A program made the translations under genes and the position numbers. From Chitinophaga pinensis (lineage in GTDB: Bacteria > Bacteroidota > Bacteroidia > Chitinophagales > UBA10324), in assembly GCA_945903305.1 (NCBI GenBank), contig CAMDOA010000003.1, positions 66,325 to 116,186 of the forward strand: a stretch of DNA of 49,862 nucleotides. Reading direction: 5' to 3'. Numbering within the stretch: position 1 is the first letter of the stretch; the number at the start of each line of letters is the position of its first letter. The notes below the pieces were generated by a model, which was not told the origin of the DNA, ran no database searches, and was given only the letters and a program-made list of their open reading frames with translations. Below, piece by piece: positions 1 through 8,358 of this stretch.

Positions 1-2253
1 TGCAACCAACTGATCAAAATCATCGCAACCAATTTCGATGTTGATGGGCTTGCCAACCGGCGGGCCGTTTGCTTCTTTGTCAACTGTTATTTGTACACCG
101 GGAATTCCTTTTACAACTGCTCGAATGTTATCTAACACTTCACCGGTTGAGGCGCCATCGCGTTTTGAAATTTCAACAAACGCTACTGTTACTTTTCCTT
201 TATTGGATGCCACACTTTTATCGCCGCTACTTGGGTCAGTAGCGCCAACAGCCACATTTGATATAACCGATTCAACTATCGGGTTGTGTTCGCCAATGAC
301 TGAGTACACTTTTTTCTCTACGATTCTTGTAATGGAATCTGTTACTGCCTGATGTGTACCAACGGGCATGTTTATATACACATAAGCAAAGTGTGGTTCT
401 CCTGCCGGGAAAGTTTCGACCGGTACATTGCGAAGTATCAAAGCATAGACTGATATGAATAATAAAATAACTGTGCCCACTAAAAGCAAAGCTGGTCGTA
501 TTCCAATTAAGCACCATGTAATTACCCGCTTATAAAAATCCTGAACACGCGGCCATGTTTTGCCCATGAAATTTCCGGTTACTTTATGCAGCACGAAACG
601 ATTGAGTAAAACCAATAACCATAAAAACACTCCGAAATTTCCGACACCAATATTTCCGCTTACATAAAACAACAGGGAAAATGAGAGAAGAATTATGGTT
701 GTTAAACGAAGTCCTTTATTTTTTTTCCGTTTTACTTCGGGGTCATTTTCATCTTCATGCGGCTTCATAAAATCAACTGCAAAAACAGGGTTGATGATGT
801 AGGCAATAACTAACGATGCCAGCAATGTTATAATGAGTGTGATTGGCAAGAAGAACATGAATTTACCAATGATGCCGGGCCAGAATGCTAGTGGTAAAAA
901 AGGTGAAAGCGTGGTTAGTGTTCCGGTGAGTACGGGAACAAATACTTCGCCAGTTGCAATTTTTGCCGCTTGCTTGATGGGCACTTTTCCATTGGCGAAA
1001 ATGCGGTGTGTGTTTTCAATAACTACAATGGCATCATCCACAACTATTCCAAGTGCAAGCAGGAAACTGAATAGCACAATCATGTTTAAGGAGAAACCTA
1101 TTCCGGGTAAAATCAAAAACGCGAGGAATACAGAGAGCGGAACAGAGAGTGCCACGAAAAATGCATTGGTTACTCCCATGAAAAACATGAGCACAATTAA
1201 CACCAGTAGAAATCCGATGATGATAGTATTGATTAAATCGTGCAGTGTTGTACGGGTGGCCTCACTTTGATCGCCGGTGATGGTGATTTTTAATCCAGAT
1301 GGAAAGGAGCTTTTTTGCAGTTCATCAACTATCACGCGCACTTTATCGGATGCATCAATCAGGTTTTCGCCGCTTCGTTTTATTACATTGAGTGTGATTA
1401 CATTTTTGTGTTCCAATCGCGCGTAACTTTCTTTTTCAGCAAAAGCATCTTTTACTTCAGCAATGTCTTTCAAATACAAAGTGGCGCCCGACATGCTTCG
1501 CAAAACAATGTTTTGAATCTGATTCACATTTTTGAATTCGCCCGATACACTGAGTGAGCGCTTCATTCCATCCATTGAAATATTTCCGCCGGAGATGGTC
1601 ATGTTTTCAAATGCAATGGCGCGGTCAATATCGTCGAGAGTTAAATCGGCGGCCTGCATTTTAAACATATCTACATTCACCTGTATTTCACGATTCAATG
1701 CGCCAACAATATCAACCCGTGTTATTTCTTTCATGCCTTCCACACGATCTTTTATTTCATCGGCATATTTTTTTAATTTATTCAAATCATAATTGCCTGA
1801 AATATTCAAATACATAATTGGCATTTCAGAAAAATCGACTTCCTGAACAGTAGGTGCATTTTTTAAATCGGATGGTAAATCAGATTTAGATTTGTCCACT
1901 TCATCTTTTACTTTTTGCTTGGCAACCGCTACATCTACATTGGTATTAAATTCAATAACGATGTTGCTGAAATCCTGAATGGAATTGCTGGTCATTTTTT
2001 TTACACCACTGATGCTCTTGATGCGCTTCTCCATTTGCTTGGTAACCAGATTTTCCATGTCTGCTGGTGATGCTCCCGGGTAAATAGTACTTACATAAAT
2101 AGTAGGTATAACAATATCCGGAAATTGTTCCTTCGGAATATTAATGTATGAAAATATTCCGGCGAGCGTAATGATAATGGTGAGCACATAAATACTTGTG
2201 CGGTTATCAATGGCCCATGAACTGGCGAAAAATTCTTTGTTCGTGTCTTTCAT
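1..2253 (-). CDS. RND efflux transporter permease subunit (C-terminus beyond the window)
   Basis: The inner-membrane pump of a tripartite efflux system, using the proton gradient to export drugs or other small molecules. The reading frame is open from an ATG at 2253 to the window edge: 751 codons of a family usually near 1000-1050 residues, so the C-terminal part is missing. Seen: an N-terminal transmembrane helix (about 19-37), a porter-like periplasmic region (about 40-335), a block of membrane helices from about 340, and the paired aspartates D406/D407 in LGIVVDDAIVVIEN, which match the proton-relay pair of AcrB. A second periplasmic region begins near 640. It is last in the tetR-tolC-adaptor-RND operon, 94 bases after the adaptor gene. 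HAE-1/AcrB type is more likely than the metal (CzcA) type, but substrate cannot be read from sequence. Confidence 0.93.
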   Translation of the reverse strand, partial: MKDTNKEFFASSWAIDNRTSIYVLTIIITLAGIFSYINIPKEQFPDIVIPTIYVSTIYPGASPADMENLVTKQMEKRIKSISGVKKMTSNSIQDFSNIVIEFNTNVDVAVAKQKVKDEVDKSKSDLPSDLKNAPTVQEVDFSEMPIMYLNISGNYDLNKLKKYADEIKDRVEGMKEITRVDIVGALNREIQVNVDMFKMQAADLTLDDIDRAIAFENMTISGGNISMDGMKRSLSVSGEFKNVNQIQNIVLRSMSGATLYLKDIAEVKDAFAEKESYARLEHKNVITLNVIKRSGENLIDASDKVRVIVDELQKSSFPSGLKITITGDQSEATRTTLHDLINTIIIGFLLVLIVLMFFMGVTNAFFVALSVPLSVFLAFLILPGIGFSLNMIVLFSFLLALGIVVDDAIVVIENTHRIFANGKVPIKQAAKIATGEVFVPVLTGTLTTLSPFLPLAFWPGIIGKFMFFLPITLIITLLASLVIAYIINPVFAVDFMKPHEDENDPEVKRKKNKGLRLTTIILLSFSLLFYVSGNIGVGNFGVFLWLLVLLNRFVLHKVTGNFMGKTWPRVQDFYKRVITWCLIGIRPALLLVGTVILLFISVYALILRNVPVETFPAGEPHFAYVYINMPVGTHQAVTDSITRIVEKKVYSVIGEHNPIVESVISNVAVGATDPSSGDKSVASNKGKVTVAFVEISKRDGASTGEVLDNIRAVVKGIPGVQITVDKEANGPPVGKPINIEIGCDDFDQLVA

Positions 2254-2260
2254 ATTTATA

Positions 2261-2298
2261 GCTTTTAGCTTTTAGCGATTAGCTTTTAGCGGTTAGCG
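2261..2298. repeat. Degenerate heptamer tandem array, unit GCTTTTA
   Basis: Five consecutive 7-nt units start at 2261, 2268, 2275, 2282 and 2289, followed by GCG. Three are exactly GCTTTTA and two vary at the middle positions (GCGATTA, GCGGTTA). The array fills the gap between the adaptor gene and the RND gene, starting 7 bases before the RND start codon in transcription terms. It is one of several 7-nt-period arrays at gene boundaries in this window. Confidence 0.8.
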
Positions 2299-2347
2299 TG
2301 TTTTGTTTTATAATTTATTTCTGAAATTTTTAAACTTAGTAACCTTC

Positions 2348-3466
2348 TCAATTAATTTTTAACAACTCACCATCTTCCACATCCTGATAGCTTGTTGTGA
2401 TGAGTGAATCACCTTCTTTTAATCCTTCCAGAATTTCTATTTGTCCTTTATACTCTCTTCCGGTTCTTACTATTTGTTTATGTGCTACTGTTTTTCCCTT
2501 TTCATTTTTAACTGATAGAAAAACATAATTTCCATTCTCTGAATTCTGAACCACATTTAATGGAATGACAATGGAACTCACTGATTGATAATCGACGATA
2601 TTTAAATGTGCAATCATGTTGGGATGATAATTCGGTTCCGATGAAATGGAAACCTGAACATTAAAAGTTCGGTTCATATTATTAATTACACGGCTAACGA
2701 AAGATACTTTTGCATCCAATGTTTTATTCATGTCGGGAAATTCTATGATCACATCATTTCCTTCCATAATTTTTCCGGCATAACTCTCAGCTATGTCCGC
2801 TTTCACTTTCAACGAATTCATATTTACCACACGCACAGCCGGAAAACCTGGTGCTGCAATTTGACCGAGTTTCAAACTCACTTCATCCACCGTTCCATTA
2901 ATAGGTGATTTAATTTTATACATATCCAACTGCTCATTCATGGTTTGCATTTTCTTTTCCATGGCCTCTTTATTATTTTTTGCAGAGAGGTATTGCACTT
3001 CGCTGCCAATTTTTTGATCCCAAAGATTTTTCTGCTTGTTGTATAAATCAGTTGCAAACGCCAATTGATTTTTCAGTTCTTCGATTCCCTGCTTCATTAC
3101 TGCATTATCGAGTTCAGCTAAAATTTGTCCTGCCTTCACCGCATCGCCTTCATTAACATAAATAGATTTTACTGTGCCACCCATTTGCGGACTCACGGCT
3201 ACATTTTCTTCGGCATCTAATTTTCCTTGCACCTGCACATAACTTTTAAATGGCATGGCGGCAACAGGAGATACTTCCACATCCAGCATTTTTATTTTGG
3301 TAGTCGTGTCAGTTGCAGCAATTTCCGTTTCCAATTTTTTTATTTTATCAGAAAGTGTTGCCAGTTCTGTTTTTAAATTTTCTAATTCAACTTTTTTGTC
3401 GGGAGCTGAACTTCCGCAGGCAAATAATAAAATGGAAAGTGTAGTGAGTATTAAAATGTTCTTCAT
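2348..3466 (-). CDS. Efflux RND transporter periplasmic adaptor (HlyD/AcrA type) lipoprotein
   Basis: The membrane-fusion protein that bridges the RND pump and the TolC-like outer-membrane channel. Its 372 residues begin with a lipoprotein signal; the lipobox LLFAC places the lipidated cysteine at residue 17. A short coiled coil follows (about 25-50). Next come the biotinyl-lipoyl-like half-motif around GGTVKSIYVNEGDAVKAGQ (about 92-112), an alpha-hairpin (about 115-185), the second lipoyl half with GTVDEVSLKLGQ, then beta-barrel and membrane-proximal domains. Length and order are normal for the family. It lies 44 bases downstream of tolC in the same operon. Confidence 0.93.
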   Translation of the reverse strand: MKNILILTTLSILLFACGSSAPDKKVELENLKTELATLSDKIKKLETEIAATDTTTKIKMLDVEVSPVAAMPFKSYVQVQGKLDAEENVAVSPQMGGTVKSIYVNEGDAVKAGQILAELDNAVMKQGIEELKNQLAFATDLYNKQKNLWDQKIGSEVQYLSAKNNKEAMEKKMQTMNEQLDMYKIKSPINGTVDEVSLKLGQIAAPGFPAVRVVNMNSLKVKADIAESYAGKIMEGNDVIIEFPDMNKTLDAKVSFVSRVINNMNRTFNVQVSISSEPNYHPNMIAHLNIVDYQSVSSIVIPLNVVQNSENGNYVFLSVKNEKGKTVAHKQIVRTGREYKGQIEILEGLKEGDSLITTSYQDVEDGELLKIN

Positions 3467-3510
3467 AAGAAATGAAAGTTTATCGGGGTTGAAATTTTTT
3501 TTTGAATGAA

Positions 3511-4854
3511 TTATTTTATTTGTCCGGTTGCATTTAAAAAATCGGTTTGCGCAATCATGGCATCGTACAATGCGCTCAGATAATTTGTTTGCGATTCTTT
3601 TAAAGCGGTTTGTGCATTAAGCAAATCGGTATTGGAATTTTGACCTTGTTCGTATTTTGATTTTGTGGCGTTGTAAACTTTTTCGGCGAGTTTCATATTG
3701 TCTTCCTGAGATTGCAGCGATTGGGTGGCATTTTGCAATTGTGTTTTTGCATTCATGTATTGCAAAGTCAAACCGTTGTATAAGTTCAATCGGTCATTTG
3801 TATTTTTTTCGAGATTCAGTTTTCCCTGCTGAATTCTCCGCGCTTTTTGCAATCCATCAAATATGGGAACTGAAACTTTTAACCCGACCAACCCGGTGGG
3901 ATACCATTTTTGATTGGAACCGAATAAATCAAACTTGTTTGATTGCGCCTGATAACTGTAAGAACCAAAAGCATAAATGCTTGGGAAATAGGAAACTTTG
4001 TGGCGGCGAATATCCAATTGATAAAGAATTGCTGCATTGTTTAACAATTGCATTTCAATTCTGTCTTGAGCATTAAAACTTGCGGATAACACCGATTCAA
4101 AATTCATAGGTTGGAGCGAATCAGTTAATGTGAGTTTTGAATTCACATCCATTCCCATTTGATACATTAATAAATACTTGCTGAGATTAACAAGCTTCGT
4201 GATTTTCTCTTGTTCGGTTTTCAAATTAGTGAGTAGAATATTGATTCTGTCTAAATCCAATTGTTCAATAAAACCATTGTCGAATAACTGCTTACTATCG
4301 CTCGCTAGTTTTGCAATACGATCAACATTTGAGTTCAGTAATTCCATCCGCTTATCAGCAATCAGCGAATTGTAATATGCTTTTGTAACAGTTGTGATGG
4401 TTTCAATTTTTGTCCGCTGCGTATTTTTTGTGTTGAATTCCTTCAATGCTTTGGTCGCTTGGATAGCAACAAAATATTGTCCATCAGCAATCAATTGCCC
4501 AACTTCCAAACCACCATTGGCGCTGTACTGAGTTCCGAATTTTACAGGAATGTAAGTTCCGGCAGGCGCACCGAAAACTTCGCCCGGTAAAAGACTGGTT
4601 GGAATTTCAATGAAATCATTTATGCCACCACTCGCACTTATTTGCGGCAACGACATTCCTAAAATTTCCTGAACTTTTCTTTTTGAAATTTCTTCATCAA
4701 TCTGCGCATTCAAGTAGGCTGATTGATGTGCAAGTGCATAATCAATACACTGTTGCAAACTGAATTTAAATTCTTCTCCTGACAATTGCGCTTTCAGATT
4801 AAAGGTAAAAGTGAGCAGAAGGAGAGAAAATAAAACGGGTTTGAATGGCTTCAT
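3511..4854 (-). CDS. TolC family outer-membrane efflux protein
   Basis: The outer-membrane channel of the tripartite pump. It has 447 residues with an N-terminal signal peptide (about 1-22, ending near LKAQ) and two outer-membrane-efflux-protein repeats, each rich in long helices. The second repeat contains the usual PxIYAFGSYSYQ and GLKVSVPIFDGLQKARR patches. Its start codon overlaps the stop of the tetR-type gene by four bases (ATGA at 4851-4854), which indicates translational coupling. It is followed by the adaptor gene, so it belongs to this pump. Confidence 0.93.
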   Translation of the reverse strand: MKPFKPVLFSLLLLTFTFNLKAQLSGEEFKFSLQQCIDYALAHQSAYLNAQIDEEISKRKVQEILGMSLPQISASGGINDFIEIPTSLLPGEVFGAPAGTYIPVKFGTQYSANGGLEVGQLIADGQYFVAIQATKALKEFNTKNTQRTKIETITTVTKAYYNSLIADKRMELLNSNVDRIAKLASDSKQLFDNGFIEQLDLDRINILLTNLKTEQEKITKLVNLSKYLLMYQMGMDVNSKLTLTDSLQPMNFESVLSASFNAQDRIEMQLLNNAAILYQLDIRRHKVSYFPSIYAFGSYSYQAQSNKFDLFGSNQKWYPTGLVGLKVSVPIFDGLQKARRIQQGKLNLEKNTNDRLNLYNGLTLQYMNAKTQLQNATQSLQSQEDNMKLAEKVYNATKSKYEQGQNSNTDLLNAQTALKESQTNYLSALYDAMIAQTDFLNATGQIK

Positions 4855-5471
4855 ACTTTTTGTTTTTTCTTATTGAGTTTCGATAAATATTTATGAATGA
4901 GTTGCTGACCTTTAATTGTGGTAATTCCGAACATGTATAATTTCATTGATTGCTCATGCACCAGTTGCATATTAAATTTATTGGCTGGAAATATTTCAGG
5001 ATTAAAAACACATTCAATCTGTTCCATTCGCAACAGTGATACAATTTGAACTTTCAAGTCAGGGTGAAATAATTTTTCTTTTATTCCGCGCTTCAGATTG
5101 TCTTCAATGCTTTTTCTTAAAAAATTTTCTTTGTGGTGAGTGAAATGAACCCAGGCATTGGGGTAATATTTTTGCAAATCATGGAAGGAAGTTGGATTGC
5201 GTTGAGAAAAATAAACATTGAGGAATTCCAGAATCAAAATCATTTCCTCAACGGCATTCTCCGCTTTTTTTCTGAACTCGGTACAATTTTGTTCCGTCAG
5301 TTTTACTTGAGCAATTACGATGGTTTCCACTAAATCATCCTTATCGGTAAAGTGCTGGTACAAAGTTTTTTTAGAGATTGACAGATGCTTTGATACATCA
5401 TCCATGGTTACACTGCGGATACCCTGCCTTGTAAATAACTCAGTTGCTTTTTCTAAAATGTGAACCTTCAT
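4851..5471 (-). CDS. TetR/AcrR family transcriptional regulator
   Basis: A 206-residue one-component repressor, first gene of the efflux operon. The N-terminal helix-turn-helix spans about residues 8-48, with recognition-helix residues in SISKKTLYQHF and the usual following KDDLV. The rest is a helical ligand-binding and dimerisation domain with no recognisable ligand signature. Its position ahead of tolC, with overlapping stop and start, suggests the repressor is made with the pump and controls it. A promoter with a nearby dyad at 5482-5518 fits autoregulation; that is inference. Confidence 0.92.
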   Translation of the reverse strand: MKVHILEKATELFTRQGIRSVTMDDVSKHLSISKKTLYQHFTDKDDLVETIVIAQVKLTEQNCTEFRKKAENAVEEMILILEFLNVYFSQRNPTSFHDLQKYYPNAWVHFTHHKENFLRKSIEDNLKRGIKEKLFHPDLKVQIVSLLRMEQIECVFNPEIFPANKFNMQLVHEQSMKLYMFGITTIKGQQLIHKYLSKLNKKKQKV

Positions 5472-5481
5472 AAACTGGGCG

Positions 5482-5518
5482 CAATACTAAGGAAACATTT
5501 TTCATTTCCAAAGTTTCC
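5482..5518 (-). promoter_or_regulatory. Promoter of the tetR-tolC efflux operon with overlapping dyad
   Basis: Read on the minus strand: TTTG (5509-5512), exactly 19 bases, then TAGTATTG (5482-5489), one base from the Bacteroidota -7 consensus TAnnTTTG. The tetR start codon lies about 11 bases downstream of the -7 box. The arms GGAAAC (5491-5496) and GTTTCC (5513-5518) form a dyad across the spacer, with an extra TTTCC half-site at 5505-5509. This is a plausible TetR operator that would block the polymerase. Confidence 0.55.
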
Positions 5519-5572
5519 ATGAAATATATTTATTCAACCGGTATAAAAAGCAGATAAAGGCATGACTATATC

Positions 5573-6385
5573 TTACAACTTACCAAGTAACCTTTCCACA
5601 ATCACCAATATTCCAATAACCAGAATTACATATCCGGCAATCACTTTTAATTTATCAGAATGAATTTTTTTTGCAATACGCCAACTGATAATCATTCCAA
5701 TTCCTGAAAGGAAAGTATAAATCAATAAAAAATTCCAACTGTAAACTTCGTGTGAAGTATCAGCCGAAAAAGAAACAAGAGAGTTGAATGTGATTAACCA
5801 AAGTGAGGTGCCGACTGCAACCTTCATATCCAAACTGAAATAAATTACCAATACCGGAACAATTAAAAATCCACCACCAATACCTAGTAACCCGATTAAT
5901 ATTCCGACAACAATACCTGCAATAATTGCCGGTAAAATATTTTTTGAATGAATAACTAATGAATCAGTTTTTTTTGTTCGAATCATATTTCTTGCAATCA
6001 CGATTAACAGAATTGCAAACAATAACATCAGGTATGAATCTTTATTAATACTAATTAAAGAAAAGAAATTTATAGAAGCAGGAAGCAGCGGAACTAAAAA
6101 TTTTCGTGTTATTAATGCCGAAATCACTGATGGAATTCCTAAATAAAAAACCGGTTTCCATGCAACTTGTCGTTGTTTTAAATTAAAAATTGCACCGAAC
6201 AATGAAGTAATGCCAACCACAAAAAGAGAATCAGGAATTGCCTGCGATGGAGAAATACCCATGCAGTAAACTAATACCGGAACCGTGATAGATGATCCGC
6301 CACTGCCCAATAACCCCAAACTTATTCCAATGATTAAGGCAAGTAGTAATCCTATAATATGTAAAAGCGTATCGAATGGGAACAC
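5573..6385 (-). CDS. Sulfite exporter TauE/SafE (TSUP) family membrane protein
   Basis: A 270-residue integral membrane protein with about eight predicted helices. It shows the internal duplication typical of TSUP proteins: GLLGSGGSSITVPVLVY near residue 24 and GLLGIGGGFLIVPVLVIYF near 165. Family members move organosulfur compounds, sulfite or sulfate-related anions, but many are uncharacterised and the substrate is unknown. The start is GTG at 6385; no in-frame ATG nearby keeps the first helix intact. The gene stands alone, 101 bases upstream of the tetR start and in the same orientation. Confidence 0.88.
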   Translation of the reverse strand: MFPFDTLLHIIGLLLALIIGISLGLLGSGGSSITVPVLVYCMGISPSQAIPDSLFVVGITSLFGAIFNLKQRQVAWKPVFYLGIPSVISALITRKFLVPLLPASINFFSLISINKDSYLMLLFAILLIVIARNMIRTKKTDSLVIHSKNILPAIIAGIVVGILIGLLGIGGGFLIVPVLVIYFSLDMKVAVGTSLWLITFNSLVSFSADTSHEVYSWNFLLIYTFLSGIGMIISWRIAKKIHSDKLKVIAGYVILVIGILVIVERLLGKL

Positions 6386-6402
6386 AAATCAAAGATTGAT
6401 GG

Positions 6403-6410
6403 CGAAAGTA
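6403..6410 (-). promoter_or_regulatory. Candidate -7 element upstream of the TauE/SafE gene
   Basis: The minus strand reads TACTTTCG, one base from TAnnTTTG, about 18 bases before the GTG start. A TTTTG lies further upstream but at a spacing (16) shorter than the usual 19-20, so this is tentative. Confidence 0.3.
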
Positions 6411-6520
6411 ATAGTTCGCGCTTAATCAAAAGGATATCAGTTGCGTGTTTGCAAGCTTGAAATGAAATGAAATAACTAATCTTATAAAATTAAATAAGAA
6501 TTGCACTCGATTTTTTTATA

Positions 6521-6555
6521 TAAAAAAAGGGCGGCGAAAAAAATTTCACCGCCCT
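6521..6555 (-). terminator. Rho-independent terminator after the tRNA genes
   Basis: On the minus strand a 12-pair stem (one C/A mismatch) forms between 6544-6555 and 6528-6539, with a GGGCGG core and a four-base A/T loop. Seven T residues (6522-6528) follow. It begins 8 bases past the 3' end of tRNA-Pro, closing the tRNA-Ser/tRNA-Pro transcription unit. Confidence 0.8.
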
Positions 6556-6562
6556 CATTGTG

Positions 6563-6636
6563 TCGGGGTACCTGGACTCGAACCAGGGACCCCCTGCTCC
6601 CAAAGCAGGTACGCTAGCCAACTGCGCTACACCCCG
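6563..6636 (-). tRNA. tRNA-Pro (anticodon TGG)
   Basis: The 74-nt minus-strand sequence folds as a cloverleaf. The acceptor CGGGGTG/TACCCCG has one G-T pair. The D arm contains AGTTGG, the anticodon stem is CCTGC/GCAGG around loop TTTGGGA (anticodon TGG, Pro), and the T arm is CCTGG-TTCGAGT-CCAGG. The discriminator is A and CCA is not encoded. It is second in the unit after tRNA-Ser. Confidence 0.95.
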
Positions 6637-6653
6637 AACTTAATATTATCACT

Positions 6654-6685
6654 AACAAATGAACTAATCAACTAATGAACAAAAC
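6654..6685. repeat. Degenerate octamer tandem array between the two tRNA genes
   Basis: Four 8-nt units start at 6654, 6662, 6670 and 6678, with core AACTAATG (or AACTAATC, AACAAATG). In another register the unit reads TAATGAAC, which also occurs, inverted, at 14129-14160. The array fills most of the 54-base spacer between tRNA-Ser and tRNA-Pro, so it would be transcribed in the tRNA precursor. Confidence 0.7.
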
Positions 6686-6690
6686 TGGTG

Positions 6691-6781
6691 CGGAGAGGGA
6701 GGGATTCGAACCCTCGATACAAGTTTAAGCTCGTATAACGGTTTAGCAAACCGGCCCTTTCGGCCACTCAGGCACCTCTCC
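6691..6781 (-). tRNA. tRNA-Ser (anticodon GCT)
   Basis: A 91-nt type II tRNA on the minus strand. Acceptor GGAGAGG/CCTCTCC; D arm with GAGTGG; anticodon loop TTGCTAA gives GCT (serine AGC/AGU). A long variable arm (about TATACGAGC...TTGTA) is typical of tRNA-Ser. T arm GAGGG-TTCGAAT-CCCTC; discriminator G as usual for serine. CCA is not encoded. It is first in the tRNA unit. Confidence 0.95.
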
Positions 6782-6792
6782 TGTTAGGCGGG

Positions 6793-6822
6793 CAAATGTA
6801 TAAAATACTTTCAACCCTCAAA
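6793..6822 (-). promoter_or_regulatory. Promoter of the tRNA-Ser/tRNA-Pro unit
   Basis: The minus strand carries TTTG (6819-6822), 18 bases, then a perfect TACATTTG (6793-6800). Transcription would start about 5 bases before the tRNA-Ser 5' end. The -33 box lies in the loop of the dnaA terminator hairpin, so the two signals are interleaved. Confidence 0.6.
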
Positions 6823-6834
6823 GAGAAGTTGAAA
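6801..6834 (-). terminator. Probable terminator of dnaA
   Basis: On the minus strand, TTTCAAC (6828-6834 on the complement) pairs with GTTGAAA (6809-6815), with an inner CTC/GAG pairing. The sequence then continues GTATTTTA. The stem starts 5 bases after the dnaA stop. The T tail is short, so strength is uncertain. Confidence 0.5.
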
Positions 6835-6838
6835 ATAA

Positions 6839-8272
6839 TCAGGTAATACTTAACTGAATTTTCTTTTCAATCTCCTGAACCGACTCTTTAAACTCTTTGT
6901 CAGTATCCATCATGTCTTTTACTGCCTGGCAACTATGAATGACAGTGCTGTGGTCGCGACCACCAAAATGACGACCGATAACTTTCAATGAATTTTTTGT
7001 GTAACTCTTTGCTAAGTACATACTTAATTGACGCGCCTGAACGATGGCACGCTTTCGTGTTTTCTCTTTCAATTTTTCAGGTTGAACACTAAAGAATTCG
7101 CAAACTGCTTTTTGTATAAATTCAATAGAAACCTCGCGTGAAATTGTTTTCACAAAATTCTTGATGATTTTTTTTGCCAGATCTAAATCAATCTCCTTTT
7201 TATTGAGTGAAGATTGGGCTAACAACGAGACGAGCGCTCCTTCAAGGTCTCGCACACTTGTACTAATATTATAAGCAAGAAATTCAACAACTTCGCGGGG
7301 CAATTCAATACCATCAGCATACATTTTTTTCTCAAGAATGGCAATTCGGGTTTCAAAATCAGGAACCTGAATATCGGCACTCAACCCCCAACGGAAACGA
7401 CTCAGCAATCTTTCTTCCATTCCTTCCAAATCGCGTGGAGCTCTGTCGGAGGTAAGAATTAATTGTTTACCACTTTGATGAAGATGATTAAAAATATGAA
7501 AGAAAATATCCTGCGTGCGATCTTTGTTAGCGAAGAACTGAATATCATCTGCTATCAATACATCAATCAATTGATAGAAGTGAATAAAATCATTCACACT
7601 ATTATTTTTCAACGCATCAATAAATTGATTGGTAAATTTTTCGGCAGGAACAAACAATACTGTTTTATTCGGATACAAATTTTTAATCTGATTTCCGATG
7701 GCTTGTGCCAGGTGAGTTTTTCCTAAACCAACTCCACCATATATAACCAATGGATTAAAAGAAGTAGCACCGGGTTTTTGTGCAACTGCATAACCAGCAC
7801 TTCGCGCTAAACGATTACTATCACCTTCAACATAAGTATCAAAAGTGTAAGCAGCATTTAATTGCGAATCAATATTCACTTTGCGCAATCCAGGAATGAT
7901 GAATGGATTTTTTATTTGATGACCCATCACCATGGAGGCGGGCATCTCTTGTGTTTTCACTGCATTGGTAGTTGCAGTCGGAATGTTAACTGTAAATGGT
8001 CCGTTCTTTTGTGAAGAATTATCTACCACAACCTGATACTCTAAACGAGCTTCGTTTGAAAGTTCACGCTTCAGTGCCTTGCGCAAAATGCTTACATAAT
8101 GTTCTTCGAGCCACTCGTAAAAAAATTGACTCGGTACCTGAATGGTTAAAACATCGCCTTGAAGTTTAACCGCCTTAATGGGTTCAAACCAAGTTTTAAA
8201 ACTTTGCGGGTTTACATTGTCTTGTATGATTTTCAGGCACTCATTCCAAACGGATTCTGCTGACTTCGACAT
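6839..8272 (-). CDS. dnaA: Chromosomal replication initiator protein DnaA
   Basis: AAA+ initiator that binds DnaA boxes and opens the origin. Its 477 residues show all four domains: the N-terminal helical interaction domain (about 1-85, with VNPQSFKTWFEPI), a linker (about 86-130), and AAA+ with Walker A GGVGLGKTH (179-187) and Walker B DVLIADDI (237-244). An arginine-rich sensor region (LLSRFRWGL) and the C-terminal DNA-binding domain with GGRDHSTVIHS (about 437-447) follow. Length is normal. The start is ATG at 8272. It is monocistronic by appearance: its own candidate promoter upstream and a hairpin just after the stop. No cluster of TTATCCACA-like boxes is visible beside it, so the origin may lie elsewhere. 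Confidence 0.98.
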   Translation of the reverse strand: MSKSAESVWNECLKIIQDNVNPQSFKTWFEPIKAVKLQGDVLTIQVPSQFFYEWLEEHYVSILRKALKRELSNEARLEYQVVVDNSSQKNGPFTVNIPTATTNAVKTQEMPASMVMGHQIKNPFIIPGLRKVNIDSQLNAAYTFDTYVEGDSNRLARSAGYAVAQKPGATSFNPLVIYGGVGLGKTHLAQAIGNQIKNLYPNKTVLFVPAEKFTNQFIDALKNNSVNDFIHFYQLIDVLIADDIQFFANKDRTQDIFFHIFNHLHQSGKQLILTSDRAPRDLEGMEERLLSRFRWGLSADIQVPDFETRIAILEKKMYADGIELPREVVEFLAYNISTSVRDLEGALVSLLAQSSLNKKEIDLDLAKKIIKNFVKTISREVSIEFIQKAVCEFFSVQPEKLKEKTRKRAIVQARQLSMYLAKSYTKNSLKVIGRHFGGRDHSTVIHSCQAVKDMMDTDKEFKESVQEIEKKIQLSIT

Positions 8273-8317
8273 AGTGATTGTATAGTTTTTTTTATTTGTT
8301 GTGATTCAATTCGACGA

Positions 8318-8348
8318 TGAATGTATGTATGTGCGCACAAAACTGCAA
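8318..8348 (-). promoter_or_regulatory. Candidate dnaA promoter with a 10-bp palindrome in the spacer
   Basis: The minus strand shows TTG (8346-8348), a 20-base spacer and TACATTCA (8318-8325), two bases off TAnnTTTG. The spacer contains the perfect palindrome TGTGCGCACA (8330-8339), a possible protein-binding site. The -7 match is imperfect. Confidence 0.35.
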
Positions 8349-8358
8349 GAAAATATTT

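Noticed and set aside
833-1270. 145-codon plus-strand reading frame
   Set aside because: It lies antisense within the RND permease frame, which has continuous family similarity; the plus-strand product shows no domain or sensible composition.
3657-4076. 139-codon plus-strand reading frame
   Set aside because: Antisense to tolC in the region encoding its second conserved repeat; a shadow of the real gene.
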